From Acidobacteria subdivision 2 bacterium RH1 MAG20 (lineage in GTDB: Bacteria > Acidobacteriota > Terriglobia > Terriglobales > Acidobacteriaceae), in the NCBI GenBank assembly GCA_002197545.1, contig NFUO01000112.1, positions 124,001-188,000 of the forward strand: a stretch of DNA of 64,000 nt. Reading direction: 5' to 3'. Shown piece by piece: positions 1-6,736 of the stretch. The notes under the pieces are model-generated. The model ran no database searches, was not told the origin of the DNA, and saw nothing but the letters and a program-made list of their open reading frames with translations. How positions within the stretch are numbered: position 1 is the stretch's first letter; each line of letters begins with the position of its first letter. Made by a program: the position numbers and the translations under genes.

Positions 1-671
1 TCCCGCAGCGCTCGCGCGCCAATCGCCCCAATCTCCGGCGCATCGCCAAACTTGTCTTCCAGCAGCGCGGCCAGCGCGGTAGACAACATCTGCGGCAGAT
101 GGCTCACCCACGCGCACAACTCATCGTGCCGCAGCGCATCCATATCCAGCGTCCGCGCGCCAAAAAAACCAACCCAGTCGCGCCACTCCCTCTCGATCGC
201 TGTCGGCTCAGGCGTAGTCGGCGTAAACAGCCACATCGCCCCACTGAACATCTCAGCCTCCGCCAGCATCGCTCCGCCCGACTCCTTGCCGGCCATCGGA
301 TGCCCTGGCAGAAAGTCCGCCGCTTCCGCGCTCGCGAACAACGTCTTCCCCAGCTCCGCAATCTCGAGCTTTGTGCTTCCCACATCCGTGATCAACTGTC
401 CCGCGCCAACGACCGGAACCAGTTGCTGCATCCAGTCCTTGATCGCCAGCACCGGAACCGCCAGCACAATCACATCGGCGGCGCGCGCTATATACAGCGC
501 AGCCTCAGCACTGGCGGCAGCGCCATCGATAGCGCCCATCTGCACTGCTGTCGCCCGCTCCAGCGAGCTTACGTCCCAACCGTCGATACGGCCTGCAAAC
601 CCTGCCGCCCGCAGGGCCAGTCCGGTCGAAGACCCAATCAGGCCCGTACCGACGATAAGAACGCGCTCCAT
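1..671 (-). CDS. tyrA: Prephenate dehydrogenase (TyrA), 3' part cut by window edge
   Basis: The minus-strand frame encodes 223 residues before the window ends. It oxidises prephenate to 4-hydroxyphenylpyruvate, the committed step to tyrosine, in the cytoplasm. The N-terminus MERVLIVGTGLIGSS is a Rossmann dinucleotide-binding loop (GxGxxG). Further on come a DVGSTK-type segment and HPMAGKE, which is typical of the prephenate-binding region of this family. The ATG at 671-669 is used here. An in-frame ATG at 683-681 would add four residues and lies just past the stop of the upstream DAHP synthase gene, so the two are probably translationally coupled. It is the last visible gene of the trpB-trpA-aroQ-aroF-tyrA operon. 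The C-terminus and any ACT domain lie outside the window. Confidence 0.9.
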   Translation of the reverse strand, partial: MERVLIVGTGLIGSSTGLALRAAGFAGRIDGWDVSSLERATAVQMGAIDGAAASAEAALYIARAADVIVLAVPVLAIKDWMQQLVPVVGAGQLITDVGSTKLEIAELGKTLFASAEAADFLPGHPMAGKESGGAMLAEAEMFSGAMWLFTPTTPEPTAIEREWRDWVGFFGARTLDMDALRHDELCAWVSHLPQMLSTALAALLEDKFGDAPEIGAIGARALR

Positions 672-685
672 TATTCCAGGCATGG

Positions 686-1705
686 CTAGGCGATCTTCCG
701 TCCCACGATCGGCGCTAGTTGACGCAACTGCGCCACCAGCTTCTCCAACTGCTCGGGATACAGGCTCTGCGCGCCGTCGCTCATCGCCTTGTCCGGATTC
801 GGGTGCATCTCCATCAGCAGCCCATCGGCTCCGGCGGCAACACTGGCCAGCGCCATCGGCGGCACCAGGTCGCGGATGCCGACACCGTGCGAAGGATCGC
901 CGAAGACCGGCAGGTGAGTCAGCTTCTTCAACACTGGAATCGCCGAGATGTCCATCGTGTTGCGCGTGTACGTCTCATACGTCCGAATGCCGCGCTCGCA
1001 CAAAATCAGGTCATAGTTGCCGCCCGAAAGAATGTACTCCGCCGACAGCAGGACCTCTTCAATCGTCGCCGCGATTCCGCGCTTCAGCAGCACCGGCTTG
1101 CGCACATGGCCAAGCTCGCGCAGCAGGTTGAAGTTCTGCATATTGCGCGCGCCGACCTGGAAGCAGTCGATGTACGGCAGCATCACTTCGATCTGCGAGA
1201 TCTCCATCACCTCGGTGATGACCAGCAGGCCGGTCTCATTGCTCACCTCGCGCAGCAGCTTCAGCCCTTCCACCCCCATGCCCTGGAAGCTGTACGGCGA
1301 GCTCCGCGGCTTGTACGCTCCGCCGCGCAGAAACTTCGCGCCCGCCGCCGCAACCTGCTTCGCGCTCAGCAGGATCTGCTCTCGCGATTCGACCGAACAA
1401 GGGCCGGCCATAATGACGACTTCATCGCCGCCAACCATCACGCCATTGGGAAACCTGACCTTCGTTCCCTCAGGCCGGAAGTTCCGGCCCGCCAGCTTGT
1501 ATGGGGACGAGATGCGGTAGGCATCATGCACACCCGGCAGCACCTTGAACTCCGCGACTTCAAAGTGTTCCGGCGTTCCAACCCCAGCCAGAATCGTCTG
1601 TGCCGCGCCCGTCGTGCGGTGAACATTGAATCCGAGCTCAACCATCCGCTCGATCACCCGCTGTATATGTTCCTCTGTTGCATGGTCCTGCATCGCTACG
1701 ATCAT
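686..1705 (-). CDS. aroF: 3-deoxy-7-phosphoheptulonate (DAHP) synthase, type I-beta
   Basis: This 339-residue cytoplasmic enzyme condenses phosphoenolpyruvate with erythrose 4-phosphate, the first step of the shikimate pathway. The first ~70 residues form a ferredoxin-like/ACT-type regulatory domain (MIVAMQDHATEEHIQRVIERM), as in I-beta enzymes such as that of Thermotoga. The barrel follows, with VMIAGPCSVES-like (here VVIMAGPCSVESREQ), a KPRSSPYSFQG segment that binds PEP, and PVFGDPSHGVG near the end. The ATG at 1705 starts exactly at the family's usual MIV N-terminus. An upstream in-frame start at 1753 would add 16 unlike residues and is not preferred. It sits between the chorismate mutase gene (61 bp gap) and tyrA (a few bases), so the operon supplies chorismate as well as consuming it. 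Confidence 0.95.
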   Translation of the reverse strand: MIVAMQDHATEEHIQRVIERMVELGFNVHRTTGAAQTILAGVGTPEHFEVAEFKVLPGVHDAYRISSPYKLAGRNFRPEGTKVRFPNGVMVGGDEVVIMAGPCSVESREQILLSAKQVAAAGAKFLRGGAYKPRSSPYSFQGMGVEGLKLLREVSNETGLLVITEVMEISQIEVMLPYIDCFQVGARNMQNFNLLRELGHVRKPVLLKRGIAATIEEVLLSAEYILSGGNYDLILCERGIRTYETYTRNTMDISAIPVLKKLTHLPVFGDPSHGVGIRDLVPPMALASVAAGADGLLMEMHPNPDKAMSDGAQSLYPEQLEKLVAQLRQLAPIVGRKIA

Positions 1706-1766
1706 TGTTTTCGCTTCGCTCTCTTTATATGTAACTAAATTTGGTGCAAACAAAAAATAAAGCTGT

Positions 1767-2030
1767 TTACAGGTCCCGCCGCTGTAGTGTCCGCATCACG
1801 TCGATAATGCGCTCATACACATGCAGCATCTCGGCATCGGCCAGCGGCCCCGGGTTCGCGGCGCGAACATGGTTGAACACATCCTGCTCACGGTGCGGCT
1901 CATACACTGGCAGGTCCGCCGTCCGCTTAAGCTCGCCAATCGCCTGTGCGGCCTCGGCGCGCTGACTGATAAGGCGAACAATCTGCTCATCCAGTTCGTC
2001 GATCTTCTTCCGCCAGCCCGAGATATCCAT
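1767..2030 (-). CDS. aroQ: Chorismate mutase, AroQ type, stand-alone
   Basis: The 87-residue protein is a single AroQ chorismate mutase domain, which rearranges chorismate to prephenate. It shows the family pattern: an N-terminal helix WRKKIDELDEQIVRLISQRAE (the conserved Arg and DxxLVxLLxxR pattern), the K-x-x-x-x-x-P-V-Y-E-P-x-R-E segment (LPVYEPHREQDVF), and a C-terminal helix YERIIDVMRTLQ containing the conserved E-x-I-x. It is not fused to prephenate dehydratase or DAHP synthase, unlike many bacterial versions. An AGAGG sequence sits seven bases before the ATG. The 133-bp gap from trpA holds no other gene. Product prephenate goes to TyrA two genes downstream. Confidence 0.92.
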   Translation of the reverse strand: MDISGWRKKIDELDEQIVRLISQRAEAAQAIGELKRTADLPVYEPHREQDVFNHVRAANPGPLADAEMLHVYERIIDVMRTLQRRDL

Positions 2031-2163
2031 GCATCAGCCTCTTGGTGCAGCGGCGCACGCTCCGGCCTTGCTCTCTCCGGCGTCGCTCGCTGCGAAAAAT
2101 TATTGTTCACACCATGATAAACGGCGGCGTCCATGCCGATTAACTTATCTGCGCCCCCGGCCC

Positions 2164-2925
2164 TCATGCCCGCAACCCCGCAATAAACCGTCCAACTGCC
2201 GCGGATGCCTCTGCCGCAGTGCTCTTCTCGATCAGCGCCACCAACGCGCTGCCGATCACAGCGGCATCCGCAAATTCAGCCACGGCCTTCACGTGTTCCG
2301 CGTTCGAGATGCCAAAGCCCACGGCAACCGGCAGCTTCGTAAACTTCCGTAACCGGGCTACCAGTTCCGCAGCATCGCCCGCGACCTTCTGCTGCGTCCC
2401 TGTAATCCCCACCCGCGAGATCGCATAAACAAACCCCTGCGAGGCCCCCGCAATCGCCTTCAGTCGTGCATCGGGACTCGTCGGCGCAGCCAGAAACACC
2501 GGAGCCAGCTTGTGCGCGTGCATCGCCTCCAAATACTCCCCCGCCTCTTCCACAATCATGTCCGTCAGCAGCATGCCGTCCGCGCCAGCCTCGGCAGCTT
2601 TGGCGCAAAACGTCTTCATTCCCATCCGTATCACGGGATTCAGATAAGAGAACAACACCAGTCCCGCCGCCGGTCGCGCTGCACGCAGCTCCTTCAGCAG
2701 CCCCAGCACATCGGTCAACGTTGTTCCCCGAGCTACCGCTCGTTCGCTGGCCCGCTGAATTACCGGCCCGTCCGCCAGCGGATCGCTGAACGGTACGCCC
2801 AGCTCGATCACGTCGGCGCCATTATCAATCGCCGCCAGCGCAATATCTCGCGTCGTCGCCAGGTCAGGGTCACCCGCCGTCAGATAAGCAACAATCCCCG
2901 GCTTCTTGCTAAACTCAATCGCCAC
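2164..2925 (-). CDS. trpA: Tryptophan synthase alpha chain
   Basis: TrpA cleaves indole-3-glycerol phosphate to indole, which is channelled to the beta subunit in the cytoplasmic alpha2beta2 complex. The barrel motifs are clear: GIVAYLTAGDPD near the N-terminus, DVIELGVPFSDPLADGP with the catalytic Glu and Asp, and VAVGFGISNAEHVK near the phosphate site. I place the start at a GTG (2925), giving 253 residues starting (M)AIEFSKKPG. GGAGGG lies just upstream, and the extra residues MKMKCFGGF obtained from an ATG at 2952 do not look like the family. The spacing from GGAGG to GTG is short (about four bases). It lies 70 bp after trpB, in the usual TrpB-TrpA order. Confidence 0.93.
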   Translation of the reverse strand: MAIEFSKKPGIVAYLTAGDPDLATTRDIALAAIDNGADVIELGVPFSDPLADGPVIQRASERAVARGTTLTDVLGLLKELRAARPAAGLVLFSYLNPVIRMGMKTFCAKAAEAGADGMLLTDMIVEEAGEYLEAMHAHKLAPVFLAAPTSPDARLKAIAGASQGFVYAISRVGITGTQQKVAGDAAELVARLRKFTKLPVAVGFGISNAEHVKAVAEFADAAVIGSALVALIEKSTAAEASAAVGRFIAGLRA

Positions 2926-2928
2926 AAA

Positions 2929-2934
2929 CCCTCC
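2929..2934 (-). promoter_or_regulatory. Shine-Dalgarno GGAGGG deciding the trpA GTG start
   Basis: On the minus strand GGAGGG is followed by TTT and then GTG GCG ATT GAG. This is the only strong ribosome-binding sequence near the possible trpA starts and favours the GTG at 2925 over the ATG at 2952. Confidence 0.55.
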
Positions 2935-2947
2935 GAAGCATTTCATC

Positions 2948-2986
2948 TTCATCTGCGTTTATCCGTGCAAATCCGCGGTCATTCTG
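2948..2986. repeat. Dispersed 'ATCCGTG' repeat copy between trpB and trpA
   Basis: The top strand reads ATCTGCGTTTATCCGTG, a short spacer, then AATCCGCGGTC. Similar words occur at 37015-37049 in the same orientation and at 36686-36712 inverted. All three copies sit at or just after gene 3' ends. Function unknown. It may be a transcript-end or REP-like element. Confidence 0.45.
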
Positions 2987-2995
2987 GTTCTTGCT

Positions 2996-4219
2996 TTACG
3001 CTCCCTTTAAATCCAACTCTTTCGCCAGAATTCCCATGTCCTTATCGCCACGACCGGACAGATTCACCATCAGCACATCCGTCTTCGCCATCGTCGGAGC
3101 CAGCCGAATCGCCTCGGCTACGGCATGAGCGCTCTCGAGCGCCGGAAGAATCCCCTCCGTCCGCGCCAGCGTCACCGTGGCCTTCAGCGCGGCATCGTCC
3201 GAACACGAGACATAGCTCGCCCGTCCCGAATCATGCAGCATGGCATGTTCCGGCCCCACACTGGCATAGTCCAGACCCGCGCTCACGCTATGCGTCAGCG
3301 AGATCTGCCCGGCGTCATCCTGCAACACATAGCTGTACGTTCCCTGCAAAACCCCGGGCACACCGCCGCCGACTTTCTGAAACCGTGCCGCATGTTCTCC
3401 CAGCGCCATCCCGCGTCCACCCGCCTCAACGCCGATCAACTGCACATTCGCATCCGGCAGAAATTCATAGAAAGCCCCAATCGCATTCGACCCACCGCCC
3501 ACGCAGGCGACAATCGCCGTCGGCAGCTTTCCTTCCTGCTCCAGCATCTGCGCCTTGGCCTCGCGGCTGATCACGCGATGAAAGTCCCGCACCATCGTTG
3601 GATAAGGATGCGCTCCCAGCGCGCTGCCGAGGATGTAATAGGTGGTGCGGACATTGGTGACCCAGTCGCGCATCGCCTCTGAGATCGCGTCTTTCAGCGT
3701 GGCTGACCCAGCCGAAACCCCGCGCACCTCAGCCCCCAGCAGCCGCATCCGGTAGACATTCAGCTCCTGCCGCCGCATGTCCACATCGCCCATATAGATC
3801 ACGCACTCCAGGCCCAACAGCGCACACACCGTAGCCGTAGCCACCCCATGCTGCCCAGCGCCGGTTTCGGCGATAATCCGCTGCTTGCCCATCCGTCGCG
3901 CCAGCAGACCCTGTCCCAGAGCATTGTTGATCTTGTGCGCGCCGGTATGCAGCAGGTCCTCGCGCTTCAGATAAATCTTTGCTCCGCCAAGCTGTTCCGA
4001 CAGCCGCCTGGCAAAGTAGAGAGGCGTCGGTCGCCCGCAATAGTGATGCAGCAGATCATTCAGCTCCGCCTGAAAAGCCGGATCGTCCTTTGCCTGCGCA
4101 TAAGCGGCCTCGAGCTCTTCGAGAGCTGCCATCAGCGTCTCCGGAACATACCGGCCGCCATAAGCTCCAAACCGCCCCGCCACCGCTCCCGCCGGATTCA
4201 CCACAGCACTAACGCTCAT
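2996..4219 (-). CDS. trpB: Tryptophan synthase beta chain
   Basis: This 407-residue PLP enzyme joins indole and serine to make tryptophan. The PLP lysine motif [13 protein letters not shown] is present, as are [26 protein letters not shown] and the phosphate-binding glycine loop [12 protein letters not shown]. The ATG at 4219 is preceded by GGAG eight bases upstream and yields the family N-terminus. A longer frame from 4258 would run back into the terminator stem of the leader and is rejected. The gene opens the operon trpB-trpA-aroQ-aroF-tyrA and is placed directly behind a leader with the layout of an attenuator, so its expression is probably set by read-through of that terminator. Confidence 0.96.
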   Translation of the reverse strand: MSVSAVVNPAGAVAGRFGAYGGRYVPETLMAALEELEAAYAQAKDDPAFQAELNDLLHHYCGRPTPLYFARRLSEQLGGAKIYLKREDLLHTGAHKINNALGQGLLARRMGKQRIIAETGAGQHGVATATVCALLGLECVIYMGDVDMRRQELNVYRMRLLGAEVRGVSAGSATLKDAISEAMRDWVTNVRTTYYILGSALGAHPYPTMVRDFHRVISREAKAQMLEQEGKLPTAIVACVGGGSNAIGAFYEFLPDANVQLIGVEAGGRGMALGEHAARFQKVGGGVPGVLQGTYSYVLQDDAGQISLTHSVSAGLDYASVGPEHAMLHDSGRASYVSCSDDAALKATVTLARTEGILPALESAHAVAEAIRLAPTMAKTDVLMVNLSGRGDKDMGILAKELDLKGA

Positions 4220-4245
4220 TGCTTCTCCTGTTCTCTGGCTTGCAC

Positions 4246-4275
4246 AAAAAAGCCGCAACCTAATCAGGTCGCGGC
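4246..4275 (-). terminator. Intrinsic terminator in the trpB leader (attenuator arm 3:4)
   Basis: The minus strand has stem GCCGCGACCT, loop GATT, stem AGGTTGCGGC (ten pairs, one G-U) and then six Ts. It lies 27 bases upstream of the trpB ATG, between the leader reading frame and the gene it would control. The 5' arm GCCGCGAC can alternatively pair with GTAGCGGC at 4343-4336 (seven of eight positions), which would dissolve the terminator. Confidence 0.85.
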
Positions 4276-4323
4276 TCGTGTGGATATCGAATCAACTGAA
4301 ACTCAGCAATCTCTCAGATGAAC

Positions 4324-4395
4324 CTACTCCGCCGATGCCGCTACCGGGTGCCAGTAGCGGAAGGTAAACCAAAATCGGCTGGAAAAGGTCGTCAT
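4324..4395 (-). CDS. Aromatic-rich leader peptide of the trpB operon
   Basis: A 23-codon frame reads MTTFSSRFWFTFRYWHPVAA followed by SAE and a TAG stop. It contains four Phe, two Trp and one Tyr, seven aromatic residues out of 23, with FWF and YW clustered. The Tyr-Trp codons lie inside the 5' arm of the 4338-4360 stem, and the stop lies 48 bases before the terminator. This is the layout of a classical attenuation leader (trpL/pheL type). Here it has residues for all three amino acids made by the operon. No convincing ribosome-binding site precedes the ATG. If the promoter proposed at 4406-4434 is right, the transcript would be almost leaderless. The reading is from sequence. Function is inferred. 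Confidence 0.75.
   Translation of the reverse strand: MTTFSSRFWFTFRYWHPVAASAE
4338..4360 (-). promoter_or_regulatory. Attenuator pause/anti-antiterminator stem (arms 1:2)
   Basis: The minus strand forms CCGCTACTGG, loop CAC, CCGGTAGCGG: ten pairs with one U-G. The 5' arm carries the leader peptide's Tyr and Trp codons (TAC TGG). The 3' arm is the sequence able to compete with the terminator's 5' arm. A ribosome stalled on the aromatic codons would block arm 1 and free arm 2 for antitermination. Confidence 0.75.
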
Positions 4396-4405
4396 CTTGC
4401 TTTCA

Positions 4406-4434
4406 AAGATACATCCCTGGCGCCACCTGTGCAA
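4406..4434 (-). promoter_or_regulatory. Possible sigma-70-like promoter of the trpB operon
   Basis: The minus strand has TTGCAC (4434-4429), a 17-base spacer, and TATCTT (4411-4406). Each hexamer matches the consensus at four of six positions. It fits in the short gap behind the upstream gene and would start transcription only a few bases before the leader peptide ATG. Weak on its own. Supported mainly by position. Confidence 0.4.
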
Positions 4435-4458
4435 CATCAATGCTTTCTCATAAAGAAA

Positions 4459-5298
4459 TTAATCTACAGGTGACTGCCTTCCCCAACTGAAGTGCCGCCC
4501 GATAATCCCCTTTACAATCAGGTGGTCTGTCCCCGCCGTAGGCCCTACTCCGACCCCAAAGTTGATCTCCCACTTCGGCGAGACGTTCAGGTCCGTCACC
4601 GCAAAGATCTGCTGTTGCTGGTTGTGCAACGAATCGAATGACCCCAGTCGCCCATAGTCCGCGTAGTACTCCACCCCGCCGCTGATCTGCTTCGTGAAGT
4701 CATATCCCACCTTCACCCCCGGCGAAAATCCGAGCCCTTGCTTCACATCCGGCCCATGCCAGGTCCGCTCCAGCGCCGGGTTTACCGCAAAGTACCACCG
4801 CCCAATCGACTTATCGACAATAGGCCGAATCTCCCAAGTCCACGTGTCCGGCGAATACACTGCGCGTTGATAGCCAACTTCCGTCGAAAGGCTCACCCCC
4901 ACCGGCCAGTGCCACGAATCCGGCACCCGCACTCGCGGCCTGATGTGGTCTCCCACCCACTGCACTCCATGGCCATCCTGCCAGCTCGTAAAAACGTAAA
5001 AGCCAACCTCCGACCAGCTTGTCAGCCCCTGCGTAATCTCCAGCGTCTCGTGCTCCTGGTGGTTCGTCGGATACACGCCGTCAACGACATATTTCTGCCC
5101 CTCAGGCGTGAAGTTCGAGTGCAGCTCCACCATCGTGCTCTTCGGCGCGACCGTGTCCGCCCCATAAACCTGAATCTCATAGTTCCCCTGCGCCACGGCG
5201 GAGACCGCGCAGCAAACAAACGCCATAAAGCACAACGCAATACGCATCATTTTCAGATGACGAAGACACAGTCGCAGACTCATTGAGAACTCACGCAT
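4459..5298 (-). CDS. Exported beta-barrel-like outer membrane protein, unknown function
   Basis: The protein of up to 279 residues has a signal peptide (MRIALCFMAFVCCAVSAVAQ after a short basic N-terminus). It is followed by alternating aromatic/polar strands such as WSEVGFYVFTSWQDGHG, VGVSLSTEVGYQRAVY, WYFAVNPALERTW and GGVEYYADYGR. It ends with Phe-containing strands (INFGVGVGPTAGTDHLIVKGIIGRHFSWG), as is usual for outer-membrane barrels. No named family is recognised. Its first ATG overlaps the stop of the upstream multicopper oxidase (ATGCGTGA), so translational coupling is likely. Later ATGs at 5283 or 5250-5247 are also possible starts and the signal peptide fits the last of them best. 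Being co-transcribed with a periplasmic copper oxidase, it could be a copper-linked porin, but that is inference. Confidence 0.75.
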   Translation of the reverse strand: MREFSMSLRLCLRHLKMMRIALCFMAFVCCAVSAVAQGNYEIQVYGADTVAPKSTMVELHSNFTPEGQKYVVDGVYPTNHQEHETLEITQGLTSWSEVGFYVFTSWQDGHGVQWVGDHIRPRVRVPDSWHWPVGVSLSTEVGYQRAVYSPDTWTWEIRPIVDKSIGRWYFAVNPALERTWHGPDVKQGLGFSPGVKVGYDFTKQISGGVEYYADYGRLGSFDSLHNQQQQIFAVTDLNVSPKWEINFGVGVGPTAGTDHLIVKGIIGRHFSWGRQSPVD

Positions 5299-6637
5299 AT
5301 CGAAAGAGCATCATGAAACCCATATCCATGTGGTTCTGCTGATGGCAGTGAAAGAGAGTCAGGCCCGGATTGTCCGCTGTAAACTCAACCTCAGCCTCTG
5401 TCCCTGCCGTAACAAGGACCGTGTCCTTGAGAATCCCGCGTGTCTCGCGGCCTGCCATCCGTTTCAGTTCAAACGTATGCCGATGCAGATGCACAGGATG
5501 GTCGTCCTGGCTCTTGTTCTTGAACACCAGGCGATATCGTTGTCCTTGGGTCAGCGCCACAGTATCGGTCTTCGGATACGACTTTCCATTAATCATCCAC
5601 TTGTCCATCGCTCCATGCCCGGCAAACTTCGATGCAAAGACCAGTGGAACTTCAGCCGCCTTAGATCCCGCAGATTGTGAATCACCAGACGCGCCAAACT
5701 GCAGATAGTCCCATGCCAACTCGCTTGGCTGCTGCCATTGCGGTTTGCCGCTGCGTCCCGCATACTCCACCACCACGCCCATCCCCGCAGCCATCACATG
5801 CTTGCGAACTTCGCCCAGCGTCCACACTCCCGGATTGTCCATCTCTACTTCAACGCACACACGTTCCGCCGGAGAAAGCCGCAGCATCGGTACCATCTTC
5901 GGCTGCGGCACCGCGTTTCCATCCAGCGCTACAACCCGCATGTTGTGTCCCGCAAACGCCAGCCAATGCGGCTCCGTCGCGCTGCTGTTCAAAATGTGCA
6001 GCAGTACGCGCTCGCCTTCCTTCACTCGCAATGGCTCCCCAAAACCCAGCGTGCGGCCATTGATCGTCGAAACGTCGTATACCGGATTCATCGACCCATC
6101 GCCGCTGCCTGCCAGGCTCGCGCCAAAATCATGCAGCGCCAGAAAAAACTCCCGGTCATAGCGCGCAGGATTCTCTCGCGGCTCGATCATCAGAAACCCC
6201 TCCTGTCCGGTATAAAGTCCCTTCTTGAAATCGCCTCCCGCAAACGTGTGCGTGTGATACCAGCGAAACCCCGCAGGTCTCGGCGTAAACGTGTATCGCG
6301 CCCTGCCCCCTGGAGCCACGCGCGGTGTCCCCTCTTCCATCGCGCCATCCACATCCGACGGAAGAAACAACCCATGCCAGTGCACCACCTCATCGTTGCC
6401 GCTATGGTTTGCGACATCGATCGTCACCGGCGCGCCTTCCTTCAGCCGCAGCAGCGGCCCCGGAACCTGCTGGTTGTACGCAATCGTCTTGATAAAACGT
6501 CCCGGCGCAACCTCCAGCGAGTACGGCGCAATATCGACCGTGTGGTCGGCCGCCGCCAGCGCAGCCGCGCCGCTGGGCAACACCGCGGCCCCAGCCGCCA
6601 TGCTCGAAAACTGAAGCAAACGCCGTCGAGTGATCAC
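5291..6637 (-). CDS. Tat-exported multicopper oxidase
   Basis: About 448 residues. The N-terminus ITRRRLLQFSSMAAGAAVLP is a twin-arginine signal, so the folded protein is exported to the periplasm. All four copper-ligand segments are visible: HWHG (with GLFLPSDVDG), WYHTHTF, HPVHLHRHTFEL and HCHQQNHMDMGFM. A functional trinuclear/type-1 centre is therefore expected. Such enzymes oxidise phenols or Cu(I), reducing O2 to water. The start is uncertain: the GTG at 6637 gives a compact Tat signal, while a TTG at 6652 would add five residues. No strong ribosome-binding site is seen for either. The downstream outer-membrane-type gene overlaps its stop, so the two form an operon. Relation to CopA or laccase cannot be decided by eye. 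Confidence 0.9.
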   Translation of the reverse strand: MITRRRLLQFSSMAAGAAVLPSGAAALAAADHTVDIAPYSLEVAPGRFIKTIAYNQQVPGPLLRLKEGAPVTIDVANHSGNDEVVHWHGLFLPSDVDGAMEEGTPRVAPGGRARYTFTPRPAGFRWYHTHTFAGGDFKKGLYTGQEGFLMIEPRENPARYDREFFLALHDFGASLAGSGDGSMNPVYDVSTINGRTLGFGEPLRVKEGERVLLHILNSSATEPHWLAFAGHNMRVVALDGNAVPQPKMVPMLRLSPAERVCVEVEMDNPGVWTLGEVRKHVMAAGMGVVVEYAGRSGKPQWQQPSELAWDYLQFGASGDSQSAGSKAAEVPLVFASKFAGHGAMDKWMINGKSYPKTDTVALTQGQRYRLVFKNKSQDDHPVHLHRHTFELKRMAGRETRGILKDTVLVTAGTEAEVEFTADNPGLTLFHCHQQNHMDMGFMMLFRYA

Positions 6638-6736
6638 ACCCAATGCTAACAACGATTGCTTAACCGCAACTTAAGGAAGCCGGACGCAGAGGACTGAACC
6701 ACCATCTGCGTCTCTTCATGCGACGAGCATGACGCC

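Noticed and set aside
719..1738. Long plus-strand frame of 339 residues opposite the DAHP synthase
   Set aside because: It is antisense to an unmistakable enzyme gene, with His/Arg/Gln-rich composition and no ribosome site.
4246..4275. Reading the trp leader hairpin only as a terminator for the upstream beta-barrel gene
   Set aside because: It lies more than 180 bases after that gene's stop (4459), beyond a reading frame dense in aromatic codons and a second stem that can compete with it. A dual role is still possible.
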